From Lachnospiraceae bacterium (lineage in GTDB: Bacteria > Bacillota > Clostridia > Lachnospirales > Lachnospiraceae), in the NCBI GenBank assembly GCA_024695145.1, contig JAILIS010000032.1, positions 124,001 to 188,000 of the forward strand: DNA of 64,000 nucleotides, in the 5' to 3' direction. Position 1 is the stretch's first letter, and each line of letters starts with the position of its first letter. A program made the translations under genes and the position numbers. The notes below the pieces were generated by a model, which was not told where the DNA came from, searched no databases, and saw only the letters and a program-made list of their open reading frames with translations. Of the stretch, positions 29,519-37,023 are shown in pieces.

Positions 29519-30771
29519 GTAAAGAATCCGAAAAGGGCGGACGCAGGAGCGGCCGCGAGATAAAACAGGTATATCTGTCCGAAGACGGGAACGAAGAGAC
29601 TTCCGTGACATCCGCGGTCATCGAAGATGACGAAAAGGACAAAGAAAGCCCGAAGAAGAGACCGGCGGAAGTTCACAATCATCCGGCGGAAGTTCACAAT
29701 CACCCGGCAGGACACCTGAACAAAAAAAGCAGAAAAACGATACGTATCATCTGCGTAGCGGTGGTCATGATCTTTTCACTTTTTCTGTCAATGGCCGTAG
29801 GAGTGGGACTGGCTTTGTGGGACAGTCAGAGATCGCTCTCCGAGCTTGGGACCATCGTGTTTGCAAAAGAGGTCGACGAGGCGATAACCGAAGCGGAGAA
29901 TGGTGATACCGAAATGGCATCGGCACCCGTATCGGAAGAGGAAGACGCCGGACTTGATGAGGTGCCGGATGATTCGATCACGGAAGGCGAGACCGAGGAA
30001 GTAATAGAAGATGACACGCAAAGTGATCCGGCCGGGACAGAAGATGATTACGGCGCAACCATAGTTTCCGATACGGAGGGGGACGCGGGCGTTTCCCAGG
30101 CCGGAAGCGATGATGAGATAAGCGGAAAGGATGAAGATGAAAATAAGGGTCCTGCGGATCCCATAGCCGATTATCCGCTTCCGTTTACGACTGTTGACGA
30201 GAGCTATTTTACGGACGCTCTGTTTATCGGAGATTCACGGCTTCAGGGCTTCGGATTCTGGTCGGGCCTGCCTGCAACGTACTACTGCGCAACGGGCTTC
30301 CAGCTTTATAAATATGACACAACAAATGTCGTCCAGACCGAAAACGGCAAGGTTCCGATATTTGACGCGATGCCGTATGACGCGTTCACCAAGATATACA
30401 TCAAGGTCGGCCTCAACGAGCTCGGCTACGGGACCGAGGCGAACTTTGAAAAGAAGTATGCGGAACTGATCGCCAAGCTTCGCGAATACGAACCTCACGC
30501 GATCATATACGTTCACGCGCTGCTTCCCGTCACGGCCGAAAAGTCAGCCAGCGACAAGGCTCACAACAATCCCAATATCAATGAGAGGAATGCGGCACTT
30601 AAAGAGTTTGCGCAGGAACAGAAGGCGTATTTTCTTGACGCCGGTCCCGTGCTTTCGACTGCCGACGGGAGCCTGAGGCCTGAGATGACTACGGACGGTA
30701 TTCACCTCAAAGCCGAATACATGAAGATCTGGAGAGAGTTTCTGTGCGAGCACGCGATTGTGCTCAAATAA
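29515..30771 (+). CDS. Membrane-anchored SGNH/GDSL hydrolase
   Basis: 418 residues. A cytoplasmic N-terminal tail of ~70 residues, containing a tandem AEVHNHP duplication, leads to one transmembrane helix (~77-102), a long acidic extracellular linker (~110-215) and a C-terminal SGNH esterase domain: LFIGDSRLQGFGF (block I with the nucleophilic Ser), IKVGLNELG (Asn/Gly block), and DGIHLKAEYMKIW (catalytic Asp and His). Probably acts on O-acyl groups of a surface polymer alongside the MBOAT and DHHW proteins. Translation is likely coupled to the upstream gene through the ATGA overlap. Confidence 0.9.
   Translation: MSKESEKGGRRSGREIKQVYLSEDGNEETSVTSAVIEDDEKDKESPKKRPAEVHNHPAEVHNHPAGHLNKKSRKTIRIICVAVVMIFSLFLSMAVGVGLALWDSQRSLSELGTIVFAKEVDEAITEAENGDTEMASAPVSEEEDAGLDEVPDDSITEGETEEVIEDDTQSDPAGTEDDYGATIVSDTEGDAGVSQAGSDDEISGKDEDENKGPADPIADYPLPFTTVDESYFTDALFIGDSRLQGFGFWSGLPATYYCATGFQLYKYDTTNVVQTENGKVPIFDAMPYDAFTKIYIKVGLNELGYGTEANFEKKYAELIAKLREYEPHAIIYVHALLPVTAEKSASDKAHNNPNINERNAALKEFAQEQKAYFLDAGPVLSTADGSLRPEMTTDGIHLKAEYMKIWREFLCEHAIVLK
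29662..29703 (+). repeat. Two tandem 21-bp copies inside the SGNH hydrolase gene
   Basis: Unit CCGGCGGAAGTTCACAATCA plus one base, copies differing only in the last base, followed by a broken third copy (CCGGCAGGACAC). In frame it encodes PAEVHNH twice, in the cytoplasmic tail. Confidence 0.9.
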
Positions 30772-30799
30772 GATTCATATAAGAGGAGGAATATAAGAG

Positions 30800-31264
30800 A
30801 TGAAGAAAATCAGAAAGTCTGCGATCGCAGCATTTATCGGGGTATGCGCCCTTCTGGCGGGGTGCGGCGGCAAGAAGGCCGATTTTGAAATTGAAAATCT
30901 TGCGTCGGATCTTAACACAAAGATCACATATGCGGATACACTGTCACCGATGGATCTTGACATGGCAGGCATGTTTTTAAACCTTTCGGATATAAATGTT
31001 ACGAAGGCGGCCGTTTACGAAGGTTCCGGCGGAACGGCAGAGGAGATCGTCGTATTGGAGTGCGCGAGTGAAGATGATGCAAAGAAAGCGGAAGAGGTTT
31101 TAAAGACACGTGTTTCGGATCAGATCGAAAGCTTTACGGACTACGTTCCGGCAGAGCTTACAAAGCTTAATGCCGCGGTGATCAAAGTCAGCGGTAAATA
31201 CGCGGTTCTGTCCGTTTCCGACAATCCGGATGAAGCGAAGAAGATCATCGACGGGTACATGTAA
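30800..31264 (+). CDS. DUF4358 lipoprotein
   Basis: 154 residues; AGAGGAGG lies 10 bases before the ATG. Signal peptide with lipobox LLAGCGG (lipidated Cys ~23). The mature part fits DUF4358, with the opening LASDLNTKITYADTLSPMD, an internal YEGSGGTAEEIVVLECASEDDAKKAEEVLKTRVSDQ and the closing GKYAVLSVSDNPDEAKKII. Function unknown; in this group of bacteria it regularly accompanies DHHW and MBOAT genes (my recollection), and it is the last gene of that operon here. An AT-rich stretch with the RNA promoter follows. Confidence 0.88.
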   Translation: MKKIRKSAIAAFIGVCALLAGCGGKKADFEIENLASDLNTKITYADTLSPMDLDMAGMFLNLSDINVTKAAVYEGSGGTAEEIVVLECASEDDAKKAEEVLKTRVSDQIESFTDYVPAELTKLNAAVIKVSGKYAVLSVSDNPDEAKKIIDGYM

Positions 31265-31333
31265 TAATAGTCAGAATATTCATAACATTTAATAATAATA
31301 TTTTAAAAAAATAAAAAATATTTAATAATTGTA

Positions 31334-31362
31334 TTGACAATTAACATAACAGGGACTATAAT
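31334..31362 (+). promoter_or_regulatory. Consensus sigma-A promoter upstream of a putative non-coding RNA
   Basis: TTGACA at 31334-31339, exactly 17 bases, TATAAT at 31357-31362: a full consensus match, preceded by ~60 bases of almost pure A/T that could act as an UP element. Predicted start near 31369. It is the best promoter in the window, yet no normal gene follows it. Confidence 0.92.
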
Positions 31363-31368
31363 ACAGAC

Positions 31369-31784
31369 ATAAAGAAAAGGAGTTAAGAGTTGATACGGAT
31401 CCGCGGGAATCAGGATCCGAATTCCAGAAAAGGAGGTACGGACCACCTAAATACTAAGTTTCCAAATTTAATGAAACACATTAGTGTAAGAGATTTGGTG
31501 TCCTTAGTTCACACAGACGATACGAATTAATATAGAGGGTAGTCTACGACAAGGAAAACGCGAAGAAAAGCGAGGATGCGACGACCGAAGCGCCGTCAGA
31601 TGAGCATCATGAAAATGCATTTCCGGTAGAGAGACAATTGAATAGGGAAGCAGAGTATAAGATGCCTGACAGTAAGGGTCAGGAAAGTATCGCGGAACAA
31701 GGGACGTTTGATCGGAGGTACAGTCCATTGGATACAGTGTCAGAGTAAAGGCGGATGCAAGTTAACAGATTGCATCCGCTTTTA
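31369..31784 (+). ncRNA. Putative structured non-coding RNA (~415 nt), family not recognised
   Basis: The 577 bases between 31265 and 31841 hold no convincing protein gene. A consensus promoter and a strong terminator frame about 415 bases rich in local pairing: AGGAGGT/ACCACCT around ACGG (31430-31447); a nested long hairpin ACTAAG...CTTAGT (~31453-31508) enclosing CCAAAT...ATTTGG and an ACAC/GTGT tip; CCTGAC/GTCAGG (~31664-31683); and GGAC/GTCC (~31702-31727). Sequence is purine-rich. I checked for signatures of RNase P, tmRNA, SRP and 6S RNA and found none. Two short frames exist: TTG 31390-31530 (46 residues, with AAGGAG upstream) and an unstarted frame 31536-31748, so a peptide-coding or dual-function transcript remains possible. 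The 5' end is estimated from the promoter. Confidence 0.7.
31747..31784 (+). terminator. Rho-independent terminator of the putative RNA
   Basis: Perfect 10-bp stem GCGGATGCAA / TTGCATCCGC (31751-31760 with 31770-31779), nine-base loop, then TTTT, with A residues on the 5' side able to pair with the T run. Confidence 0.92.
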
Positions 31785-31803
31785 CATTGCCTTTGTAAAA
31801 CGG

Positions 31804-31832
31804 TTGTAGTATCCGGACGGTTCTGCTATACT
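31804..31832 (+). promoter_or_regulatory. Possible promoter of the amidase gene
   Basis: TTGTAG at 31804-31809, 17-base spacer, TATACT at 31827-31832. The -10 is one base off consensus, the -35 three. It follows the RNA terminator directly; the predicted start (~31839) falls next to the ATG at 31842, implying a leaderless message or use of ATG 31887. Confidence 0.5.
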
Positions 31833-31841
31833 ATATCTTGT

Positions 31842-33284
31842 ATGATCAGGCTTATTTTCAGACGAAAGGGATCAAACGGGAAAACGATGACTTTCTTCGG
31901 TATTATCTTACTTGCCGGGGTATTTTGTTTATGTATGAATAAACAGGTACAGGCGGCGGAGAGTGTTACCGTTGTGATAGATCCGGGACACGGAGGAGTG
32001 TCCAGGGAGGGGGATGAGACTAATTCAGGCGCAACATATCACGGCCTTGAAGAGAAGAACGTCAATCTCGTCACGGCACTGGCCATGTATGATGAGCTGT
32101 GCGAGTATGGAAATGTAAATGTATATCTTACACGGGATATTGATGCAGAATTATCGCTTCAAAGGCGTGTGGAATTTGCCGAGGAGGTCGGAGCCGATGT
32201 CATCGTCTCCATTCATTATAACGCTTCTGCCGATCACAATTTTTTCGGATCCGAAATATTCACTTCAGCTTTCGGAAGATACTACGGGGTGGGACACGCA
32301 CTTGCAGAGAAAGTCATGGACGAGTGGGTCGCGGAAGGCAATATCCCCAAGGATATCAAGACCAGGATAGGTAAAAACGGGGATTACTACGGTCTGATAC
32401 GTATCGGAAGAGAACACGACATTCCGACGATCATACTTGAACACGGTTATCTTGACAATGACAGGGATTATCTTCGTATCAAGAGCGAGGAAGCCTGGAA
32501 GAGATTCGGGGTTATGGATGCGACGGCTGTTGCGAAGTTTTATGGTCTCGAAAAGGGCGTCGTAAAAGAAAAAGCGGAGCCGGTAGTACCAGTCACGGAC
32601 GCGGTGCATCCGGTCATGCCCGATGAAAGCGAACCCGAGGGGATCAGGCTGGAGGTTGACAGTTACAGCAGCAATAAGGGCGATGTCGATTTTACCCTGT
32701 ATGCACATGACGACGACAGCAAGCTGATGTACTACGGCTTTATGACGGGAGATGTTGACAAGGATACGGTATTTCCGGATCTGGAGTTGTGGGAAGGCGA
32801 TAACGGCATGGTATCAGGAACATATCACGTTCAGCCCGGCTATGAGGGAAAGCTTACCGCCAAGGTATTCAACGTATATCAGGTGGACGGCATAAGCAAT
32901 ACCGTGGAACTTATTCCCAATGAGGAGGAGCCGGATGATGAAGCGGACAACGCCGTTACGGATGAAGGAGACGCAGCGGAAGATGAGACCGGGCCTTCGC
33001 TGTTTGCGGATGAGACTGTTGTGACCGAAGAAGCCGCGGATTCCGACTGGATAATCGGAGGAGAAGTTCCGGCTGTTGACACGACTGCCATAGCCAACGC
33101 CATCGACAGGAATACCGAATCAAGGGTGAAAAAATCATATATTGGGTTTATTATCGCGGGACTCGTATGTGCGATCACCGTGGCGGTCGCGCTGGTGATA
33201 TTTGTAACAGCCGCAGCCGAAAGGAAGCGTGACAGAAAAAAAAGAAGAGGAGACGGGATCTTCCCGACGGATGATTTTCTATGA
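31842..33284 (+). CDS. N-acetylmuramoyl-L-alanine amidase (Amidase_3) with C-terminal membrane anchor
   Basis: 480 residues from ATG 31842. Zn-dependent amidase that cuts the bond between MurNAc and the peptide stem. Motifs: VVIDPGHGG (zinc His), GLEEKNVNLVTAL (zinc Glu), VSIHYNAS (zinc His) and TIILEHGYLDND (catalytic Glu). A signal peptide precedes the domain (cleavage near VQAAE), then a beta-rich domain (~270-370), an acidic linker and a C-terminal transmembrane helix (IGFIIAGLVCAITVAVALVIF) with a basic cytoplasmic end. ATG 31842 gives a basic N-region but has no ribosome site; ATG 31887 has a weak one (CGGGAAAA) but loses the basic residues. An earlier ATG lies inside the terminator and was discarded. 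The HAD gene overlaps its stop. Confidence 0.9.
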   Translation: MIRLIFRRKGSNGKTMTFFGIILLAGVFCLCMNKQVQAAESVTVVIDPGHGGVSREGDETNSGATYHGLEEKNVNLVTALAMYDELCEYGNVNVYLTRDIDAELSLQRRVEFAEEVGADVIVSIHYNASADHNFFGSEIFTSAFGRYYGVGHALAEKVMDEWVAEGNIPKDIKTRIGKNGDYYGLIRIGREHDIPTIILEHGYLDNDRDYLRIKSEEAWKRFGVMDATAVAKFYGLEKGVVKEKAEPVVPVTDAVHPVMPDESEPEGIRLEVDSYSSNKGDVDFTLYAHDDDSKLMYYGFMTGDVDKDTVFPDLELWEGDNGMVSGTYHVQPGYEGKLTAKVFNVYQVDGISNTVELIPNEEEPDDEADNAVTDEGDAAEDETGPSLFADETVVTEEAADSDWIIGGEVPAVDTTAIANAIDRNTESRVKKSYIGFIIAGLVCAITVAVALVIFVTAAAERKRDRKKRRGDGIFPTDDFL

Positions 33285-33919
33285 TAGTAACTGATGGAGT
33301 TATTTTTGACGTGGACGGAACGCTCTGGGATTCGACCGACATAGTCAAGGATGCATGGAACGAAGCTTTTATCGACAGCGGATATGAGGATCCGCATATA
33401 AGCGCCGACAGGCTGAAAGGCCTTTTCGGACTGCCGATGGCAGACATTATAAAAGACATTTTTCCCGACGGTACGGATGACGAGGTGTCTTTACTCACTC
33501 CCGCCATATACGGTTACGAAGACGAATATCTCAGGAAGAACGGAGGAAAGCTGTATCCCGGGATCATAGAACAGATAAGGGACATCAGCGGTAATGTTCC
33601 CGTGTTCATTGTCAGTAACTGCCAGGAAGGCTATATCGAACTGTTCATGATGAAGACCGGATGCCGGGAATATATCACGGATCATCTGTGCCCCGGGGAT
33701 ACCGGTGTTTTTAAGGCCGATAATATCAGGAAGATCATATCCGACTACGGACTTTCGGCTCCCGTATATGTGGGAGATACCGTAATGGATCGGGATGCCT
33801 GCGATGAGGCGGGCTGTCCGTTCATATATGCGGCATACGGATTCGGAGATGTTCCGGGCTGCGAACATGTGATAGATGCCCCGGGGGATCTTGCGGATCT
33901 GCTTTGTTACAAACAATAA
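33281..33919 (+). CDS. HAD-family hydrolase (phosphoglycolate phosphatase-like)
   Basis: 212 residues. Haloacid dehalogenase phosphatase, subfamily IA: motif I IFDVDGTLWDS (nucleophile and acid Asp), a helical cap (~20-85), motif II IVSNC, the Lys of FKADNIRK as motif III, and motif IV YVGDTVMDRDACDEAG. Likely acts on a small phosphorylated metabolite; substrate cannot be deduced. The ATG overlaps the amidase stop (ATGATAG context), so translation may be coupled, though a functional link to the cell wall is not obvious. Confidence 0.92.
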   Translation: MIVTDGVIFDVDGTLWDSTDIVKDAWNEAFIDSGYEDPHISADRLKGLFGLPMADIIKDIFPDGTDDEVSLLTPAIYGYEDEYLRKNGGKLYPGIIEQIRDISGNVPVFIVSNCQEGYIELFMMKTGCREYITDHLCPGDTGVFKADNIRKIISDYGLSAPVYVGDTVMDRDACDEAGCPFIYAAYGFGDVPGCEHVIDAPGDLADLLCYKQ

Positions 33920-33937
33920 AGGGAAGGTGGAGTAAAC

Positions 33938-35545
33938 ATGAAGATCACATTTGTCGGTGCGGCTCACGAAGTCACGGGAAGCTGTCATTACATCGAAGCG
34001 GGCGGCAAGCATATACTTGTCGATTACGGTATGGAACAAGGGGTCAATATATATGAGAATGTTCCGCTTCCCGTTGAGGAGGCGATGATAGACTACGTGC
34101 TCCTTACACATGCACATATCGACCACAGCGGACTGCTGCCGCTTCTGTATGCAAAAGGTTTTCGCGGACAGATATTCGCTACCGAGGCAACAGTCGATCT
34201 GTGTTCCATAATGCTTCGAGACAGTGCCCATATACAGATGTCGGAAGCCGAATGGCGCAACAGAAAGGCAAAGAGATCTTCGGATATTACCGAATTCGTC
34301 CCTCTCTACAATATGGAAGATGCGGACGGAGCGATCAGGAGTCTTGTGCCTGTCAGATACGGCGAAAAGTACAGGGTATGCGATGAACTGTCGATCAGAT
34401 TTACCGATGTCGGACATCTTCTGGGGTCTGCCGCCATAGAAGCATGGTTTACGGAGGACGGCGTCACAAAAAAGGTTGTATTCTCGGGAGATATCGGCAA
34501 TGACAATATGCCTCTTATCCGTGATTTTCAGACGATCGATGAAGCGGACTATGTTCTGTGCGAGTCGACATACGGAGACAGGCTTCACACAAAGGGAAGA
34601 GTTGATTATTCCGGAGCTTTGGCCGAGATAATACGTGATACTTTTGCAAAGGGCGGCAATGTGGTGATCCCTTCATTTGCCGTCGGCCGTACGCAGGAGA
34701 TCCTGTTCTATATCAGGCAGATCAAGCAGAAACATCTTCTTGACGATCTGGGTGATTTTCCCGTCTACGTTGACTCTCCGCTCGCCGTTGAGGCAACCGG
34801 AGTGTTCAACAAAAATGTCACGACATGTTTTTCCGACGAGGCGAAAAGTCTTGTAGAGAAGGGCATCAACCCGCTTATGTTCCCGGGGCTGTCTCTTTCG
34901 ATCACAAGTGACGAATCAAAGGGCATCAACTTTGACAGCGAGCCCAAGGTTATCATATCCGCATCGGGCATGTGCGAAGCCGGCCGTATCAGACATCACT
35001 TAAAGCACAACCTCTGGCGCGAAGAATGTACGATCCTTTTTGTGGGATATCAGGCAGTGGGAACACTCGGACGGGCGATAGTCGAAGGTGCCAAAGAGGT
35101 CAAACTCTTCGGGGAGACGATCGAGATAAGGGCAAAGATACTGAAACTGGAAGGCGTTTCGGGACATGCCGACAAGGCCGGACTTACCAGATGGATGCTT
35201 GGCTTCAAGAATGAACCTCAGATGGTATTCATCGTTCACGGCGAAGATGAGACCACGGACAATTTTGCTTCGTATCTTCATGATGAGCACGGGTTTAATA
35301 CATATGCTCCGTTTTCGGGCACAAGTTATGATCTTATTGCCGACAGGCTCATTGAGGAGACTGTGGGCATCAGGATCGAGGGCGCGAAGAAGAAGGCAAG
35401 GACAGCGTCCACGGTATTTGAGAGACTGCTTGCAGCAGGCCAGAGACTGCTGGCTGTCATTGCACACAACGAAGGCGGAGCCAATAAGGATCTGGCCAAA
35501 TTTGCCGACCAGATCAACAGCCTGTGTGACAAGTGGGACAGATAA
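33938..35545 (+). CDS. Metallo-beta-lactamase / beta-CASP hydrolase (RNA-processing type)
   Basis: 535 residues; AAGGGAAGGTGGAG precedes the ATG. MBL core with THAHIDHSG (His58, His60, Asp62, His63), a later zinc His in DVGHLLGSA and SGDIGNDNMPLI, followed by the beta-CASP insert (IPSFAVGRTQEILFYI, VYVDSPLAVEATGVF, ISASGMCEAGRIRHHLK) and RMBL end (VSGHADKAGLTRWM, VHGEDET). This is the CPSF73/YSH1-like architecture, whose members cut RNA. Related bacterial proteins are often annotated exonuclease or RNase; a direct role in RNA turnover is likely but unproved here. A C-terminal helical stretch ends with a short tail. Confidence 0.93.
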   Translation: MKITFVGAAHEVTGSCHYIEAGGKHILVDYGMEQGVNIYENVPLPVEEAMIDYVLLTHAHIDHSGLLPLLYAKGFRGQIFATEATVDLCSIMLRDSAHIQMSEAEWRNRKAKRSSDITEFVPLYNMEDADGAIRSLVPVRYGEKYRVCDELSIRFTDVGHLLGSAAIEAWFTEDGVTKKVVFSGDIGNDNMPLIRDFQTIDEADYVLCESTYGDRLHTKGRVDYSGALAEIIRDTFAKGGNVVIPSFAVGRTQEILFYIRQIKQKHLLDDLGDFPVYVDSPLAVEATGVFNKNVTTCFSDEAKSLVEKGINPLMFPGLSLSITSDESKGINFDSEPKVIISASGMCEAGRIRHHLKHNLWREECTILFVGYQAVGTLGRAIVEGAKEVKLFGETIEIRAKILKLEGVSGHADKAGLTRWMLGFKNEPQMVFIVHGEDETTDNFASYLHDEHGFNTYAPFSGTSYDLIADRLIEETVGIRIEGAKKKARTASTVFERLLAAGQRLLAVIAHNEGGANKDLAKFADQINSLCDKWDR

Positions 35546-35571
35546 TGCGGAAAGGAGGGGCGTAAGCCCAT

Positions 35572-36426
35572 ATGACTAAAGGCGATCTATATTTCAGGGA
35601 GATTGTTGAAAGGATACTTGCGGAAGGTTCCCTTGACCGTGATCCGCGCCCGCACTATGCGGACGGAACACCGGCACATACACTGTCCGTTGATCACGTG
35701 ATGTGTACTTATGACCTTACGGCCGGAGAGAGTCCTTTTATAACGCTTCGTCCCATTGCTATAAAATCAGCCATCGGCGAACTGCTGTGGATATACAGGG
35801 ACATGTCAAACGATCTTGACCTGCTGCGTGACAAATACAATATCACATGGTGGGACGAGTGGGATATCGGAGACAGGACGATAGGCCAGTGTTACGGTGC
35901 AACGGTCAGAAAATGGAATCTCACGGAGAATCTGATAAATGACATACAGAACGATCCCGACGGGAGACGTCACATAATCAATATGTGGCAGGAGGATGAT
36001 TTTAAGCAGAAGCACGGCCTCAAGCCATGCGCTTACCAGACTGTATGGAATGTAAGATACGAGGACAGGGATTTTGCGCGTCCCGTACTTGACTGCTGCC
36101 TGTTCCAGAGAAGTTCCGATTTTCTGACTGCCGGATGCATCAACCAGCTTCAGTACACGGCGTTTCTGATCGCAATTGCAAATCATCTCGGATACAGACC
36201 CGGAAGGTTTACGTGGTATTGCGCCAATGTACAGGTTTATGACAGGCACATCGATCAGGCAAAAGAGATGCTCTCACGAAAGAGCATTGAGTGCGAACCG
36301 GTGATCACACTGCCGGAGGGCAGATCGTTCTGGGATCTTACGGTCGATGATTTTAAAGTGGAGGGATATCCCCGTGATATCATCAAAGATAAAAATCCGC
36401 AGCTTAAGTTCGATCTGGGGATCTAA
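35572..36426 (+). CDS. thyA: Thymidylate synthase
   Basis: 284 residues; AGGAGGGG precedes the ATG. Makes dTMP from dUMP with methylenetetrahydrofolate. Recognised by RPIAIKSAIGELLWIYRD, WWDEWDIGDRTIGQCYGATVRKW, the nucleophile Cys153 in KPCAYQTVW, and the phosphate-binding FQRSSDF with NQLQYTAFLIAIANHLGY. The residue after the nucleophile is Ala rather than the usual His of the PCH motif, and the C-terminus is short of the typical PVAV-like end; both would mark a divergent clostridial branch rather than a dead enzyme. folA follows 39 bases later, the classic pairing because thymidylate synthesis oxidises folate. Confidence 0.94.
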   Translation: MTKGDLYFREIVERILAEGSLDRDPRPHYADGTPAHTLSVDHVMCTYDLTAGESPFITLRPIAIKSAIGELLWIYRDMSNDLDLLRDKYNITWWDEWDIGDRTIGQCYGATVRKWNLTENLINDIQNDPDGRRHIINMWQEDDFKQKHGLKPCAYQTVWNVRYEDRDFARPVLDCCLFQRSSDFLTAGCINQLQYTAFLIAIANHLGYRPGRFTWYCANVQVYDRHIDQAKEMLSRKSIECEPVITLPEGRSFWDLTVDDFKVEGYPRDIIKDKNPQLKFDLGI

Positions 36427-36465
36427 GCGGAGGGCAAAGAGCAGGAAGGAGACGCATATACCGAA

Positions 36466-36972
36466 ATGAAATGCATTGCAGCTGTAGATAACAACTGGGC
36501 CATAGGCTATAAAGGAAGGCTCCTGGTATCGATCCCGAACGATCAGAAAATGTTCAGAAACGAGACGACCGGCAAGGTCATCGTGCTCGGGCGCAGGACT
36601 CTTGAGACTTTTCCGAACGGACTGCCCTTAAAGAACAGGACGAACATCATCCTGTCCCGTGATAGGGATTATAAAGTAAACGACGCAAGCGTCGTTCACA
36701 ACGATGAAGAATTATTTGCACTGTTGAAAAACTACGATCCTGACGATATATATATAATAGGCGGTGAAAGTGTATATCAAAGATACGTAAAATACTGCGA
36801 TACGGCCATCATCACGAAGATCAACCAGACATATGATTCGGATGCCTATTTTCCCAACCTTGACGAGGATGAGAATTGGACGATGACCGCGGAATCCGAA
36901 GAGATGACGTATTTCAGTGTGGAATATACGTTCCGGGAGTACAGGAATTCGGATGTTTTGAGCCGGCCTTGA
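36466..36972 (+). CDS. folA: Dihydrofolate reductase
   Basis: 168 residues. Regenerates tetrahydrofolate with NADPH. Visible: MKCIAAVDNNWAIGYKGRLLVSIPNDQKMFRNETTG (substrate-binding start with the Trp/Asp positions of the family shifted to SIPND), VIVLGRRTLETFP, and the cofactor-binding GGESVYQRY with YIIGG. AGGAAGGAG lies upstream of the start ATG at 36466. The gene pairs with thyA. I see no odd residue that would inactivate it. Confidence 0.95.
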   Translation: MKCIAAVDNNWAIGYKGRLLVSIPNDQKMFRNETTGKVIVLGRRTLETFPNGLPLKNRTNIILSRDRDYKVNDASVVHNDEELFALLKNYDPDDIYIIGGESVYQRYVKYCDTAIITKINQTYDSDAYFPNLDEDENWTMTAESEEMTYFSVEYTFREYRNSDVLSRP

Positions 36973-37023
36973 AAATGAGGGTAAGACCGGTGTAAGAGTA
37001 TGGATAATGAAGGGGGAGTATCA

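Noticed and set aside
31430..31460. Resemblance of GGACCACC plus TAAATACTA to a conserved 23S rRNA segment
   Set aside because: Only two short pieces match; none of the surrounding rRNA sequence follows, so I take it as chance.
31536..31748. 71-codon frame in the putative RNA gene
   Set aside because: No start codon with a ribosome site; the sequence is poor in T, which alone makes stop-free frames likely, and the opposite strand is open too.
33491..34588. 365-codon minus-strand frame opposite the HAD and beta-CASP genes
   Set aside because: Covers two clearly recognised genes; composition rich in Arg, His and Cys as usual for shadow frames.
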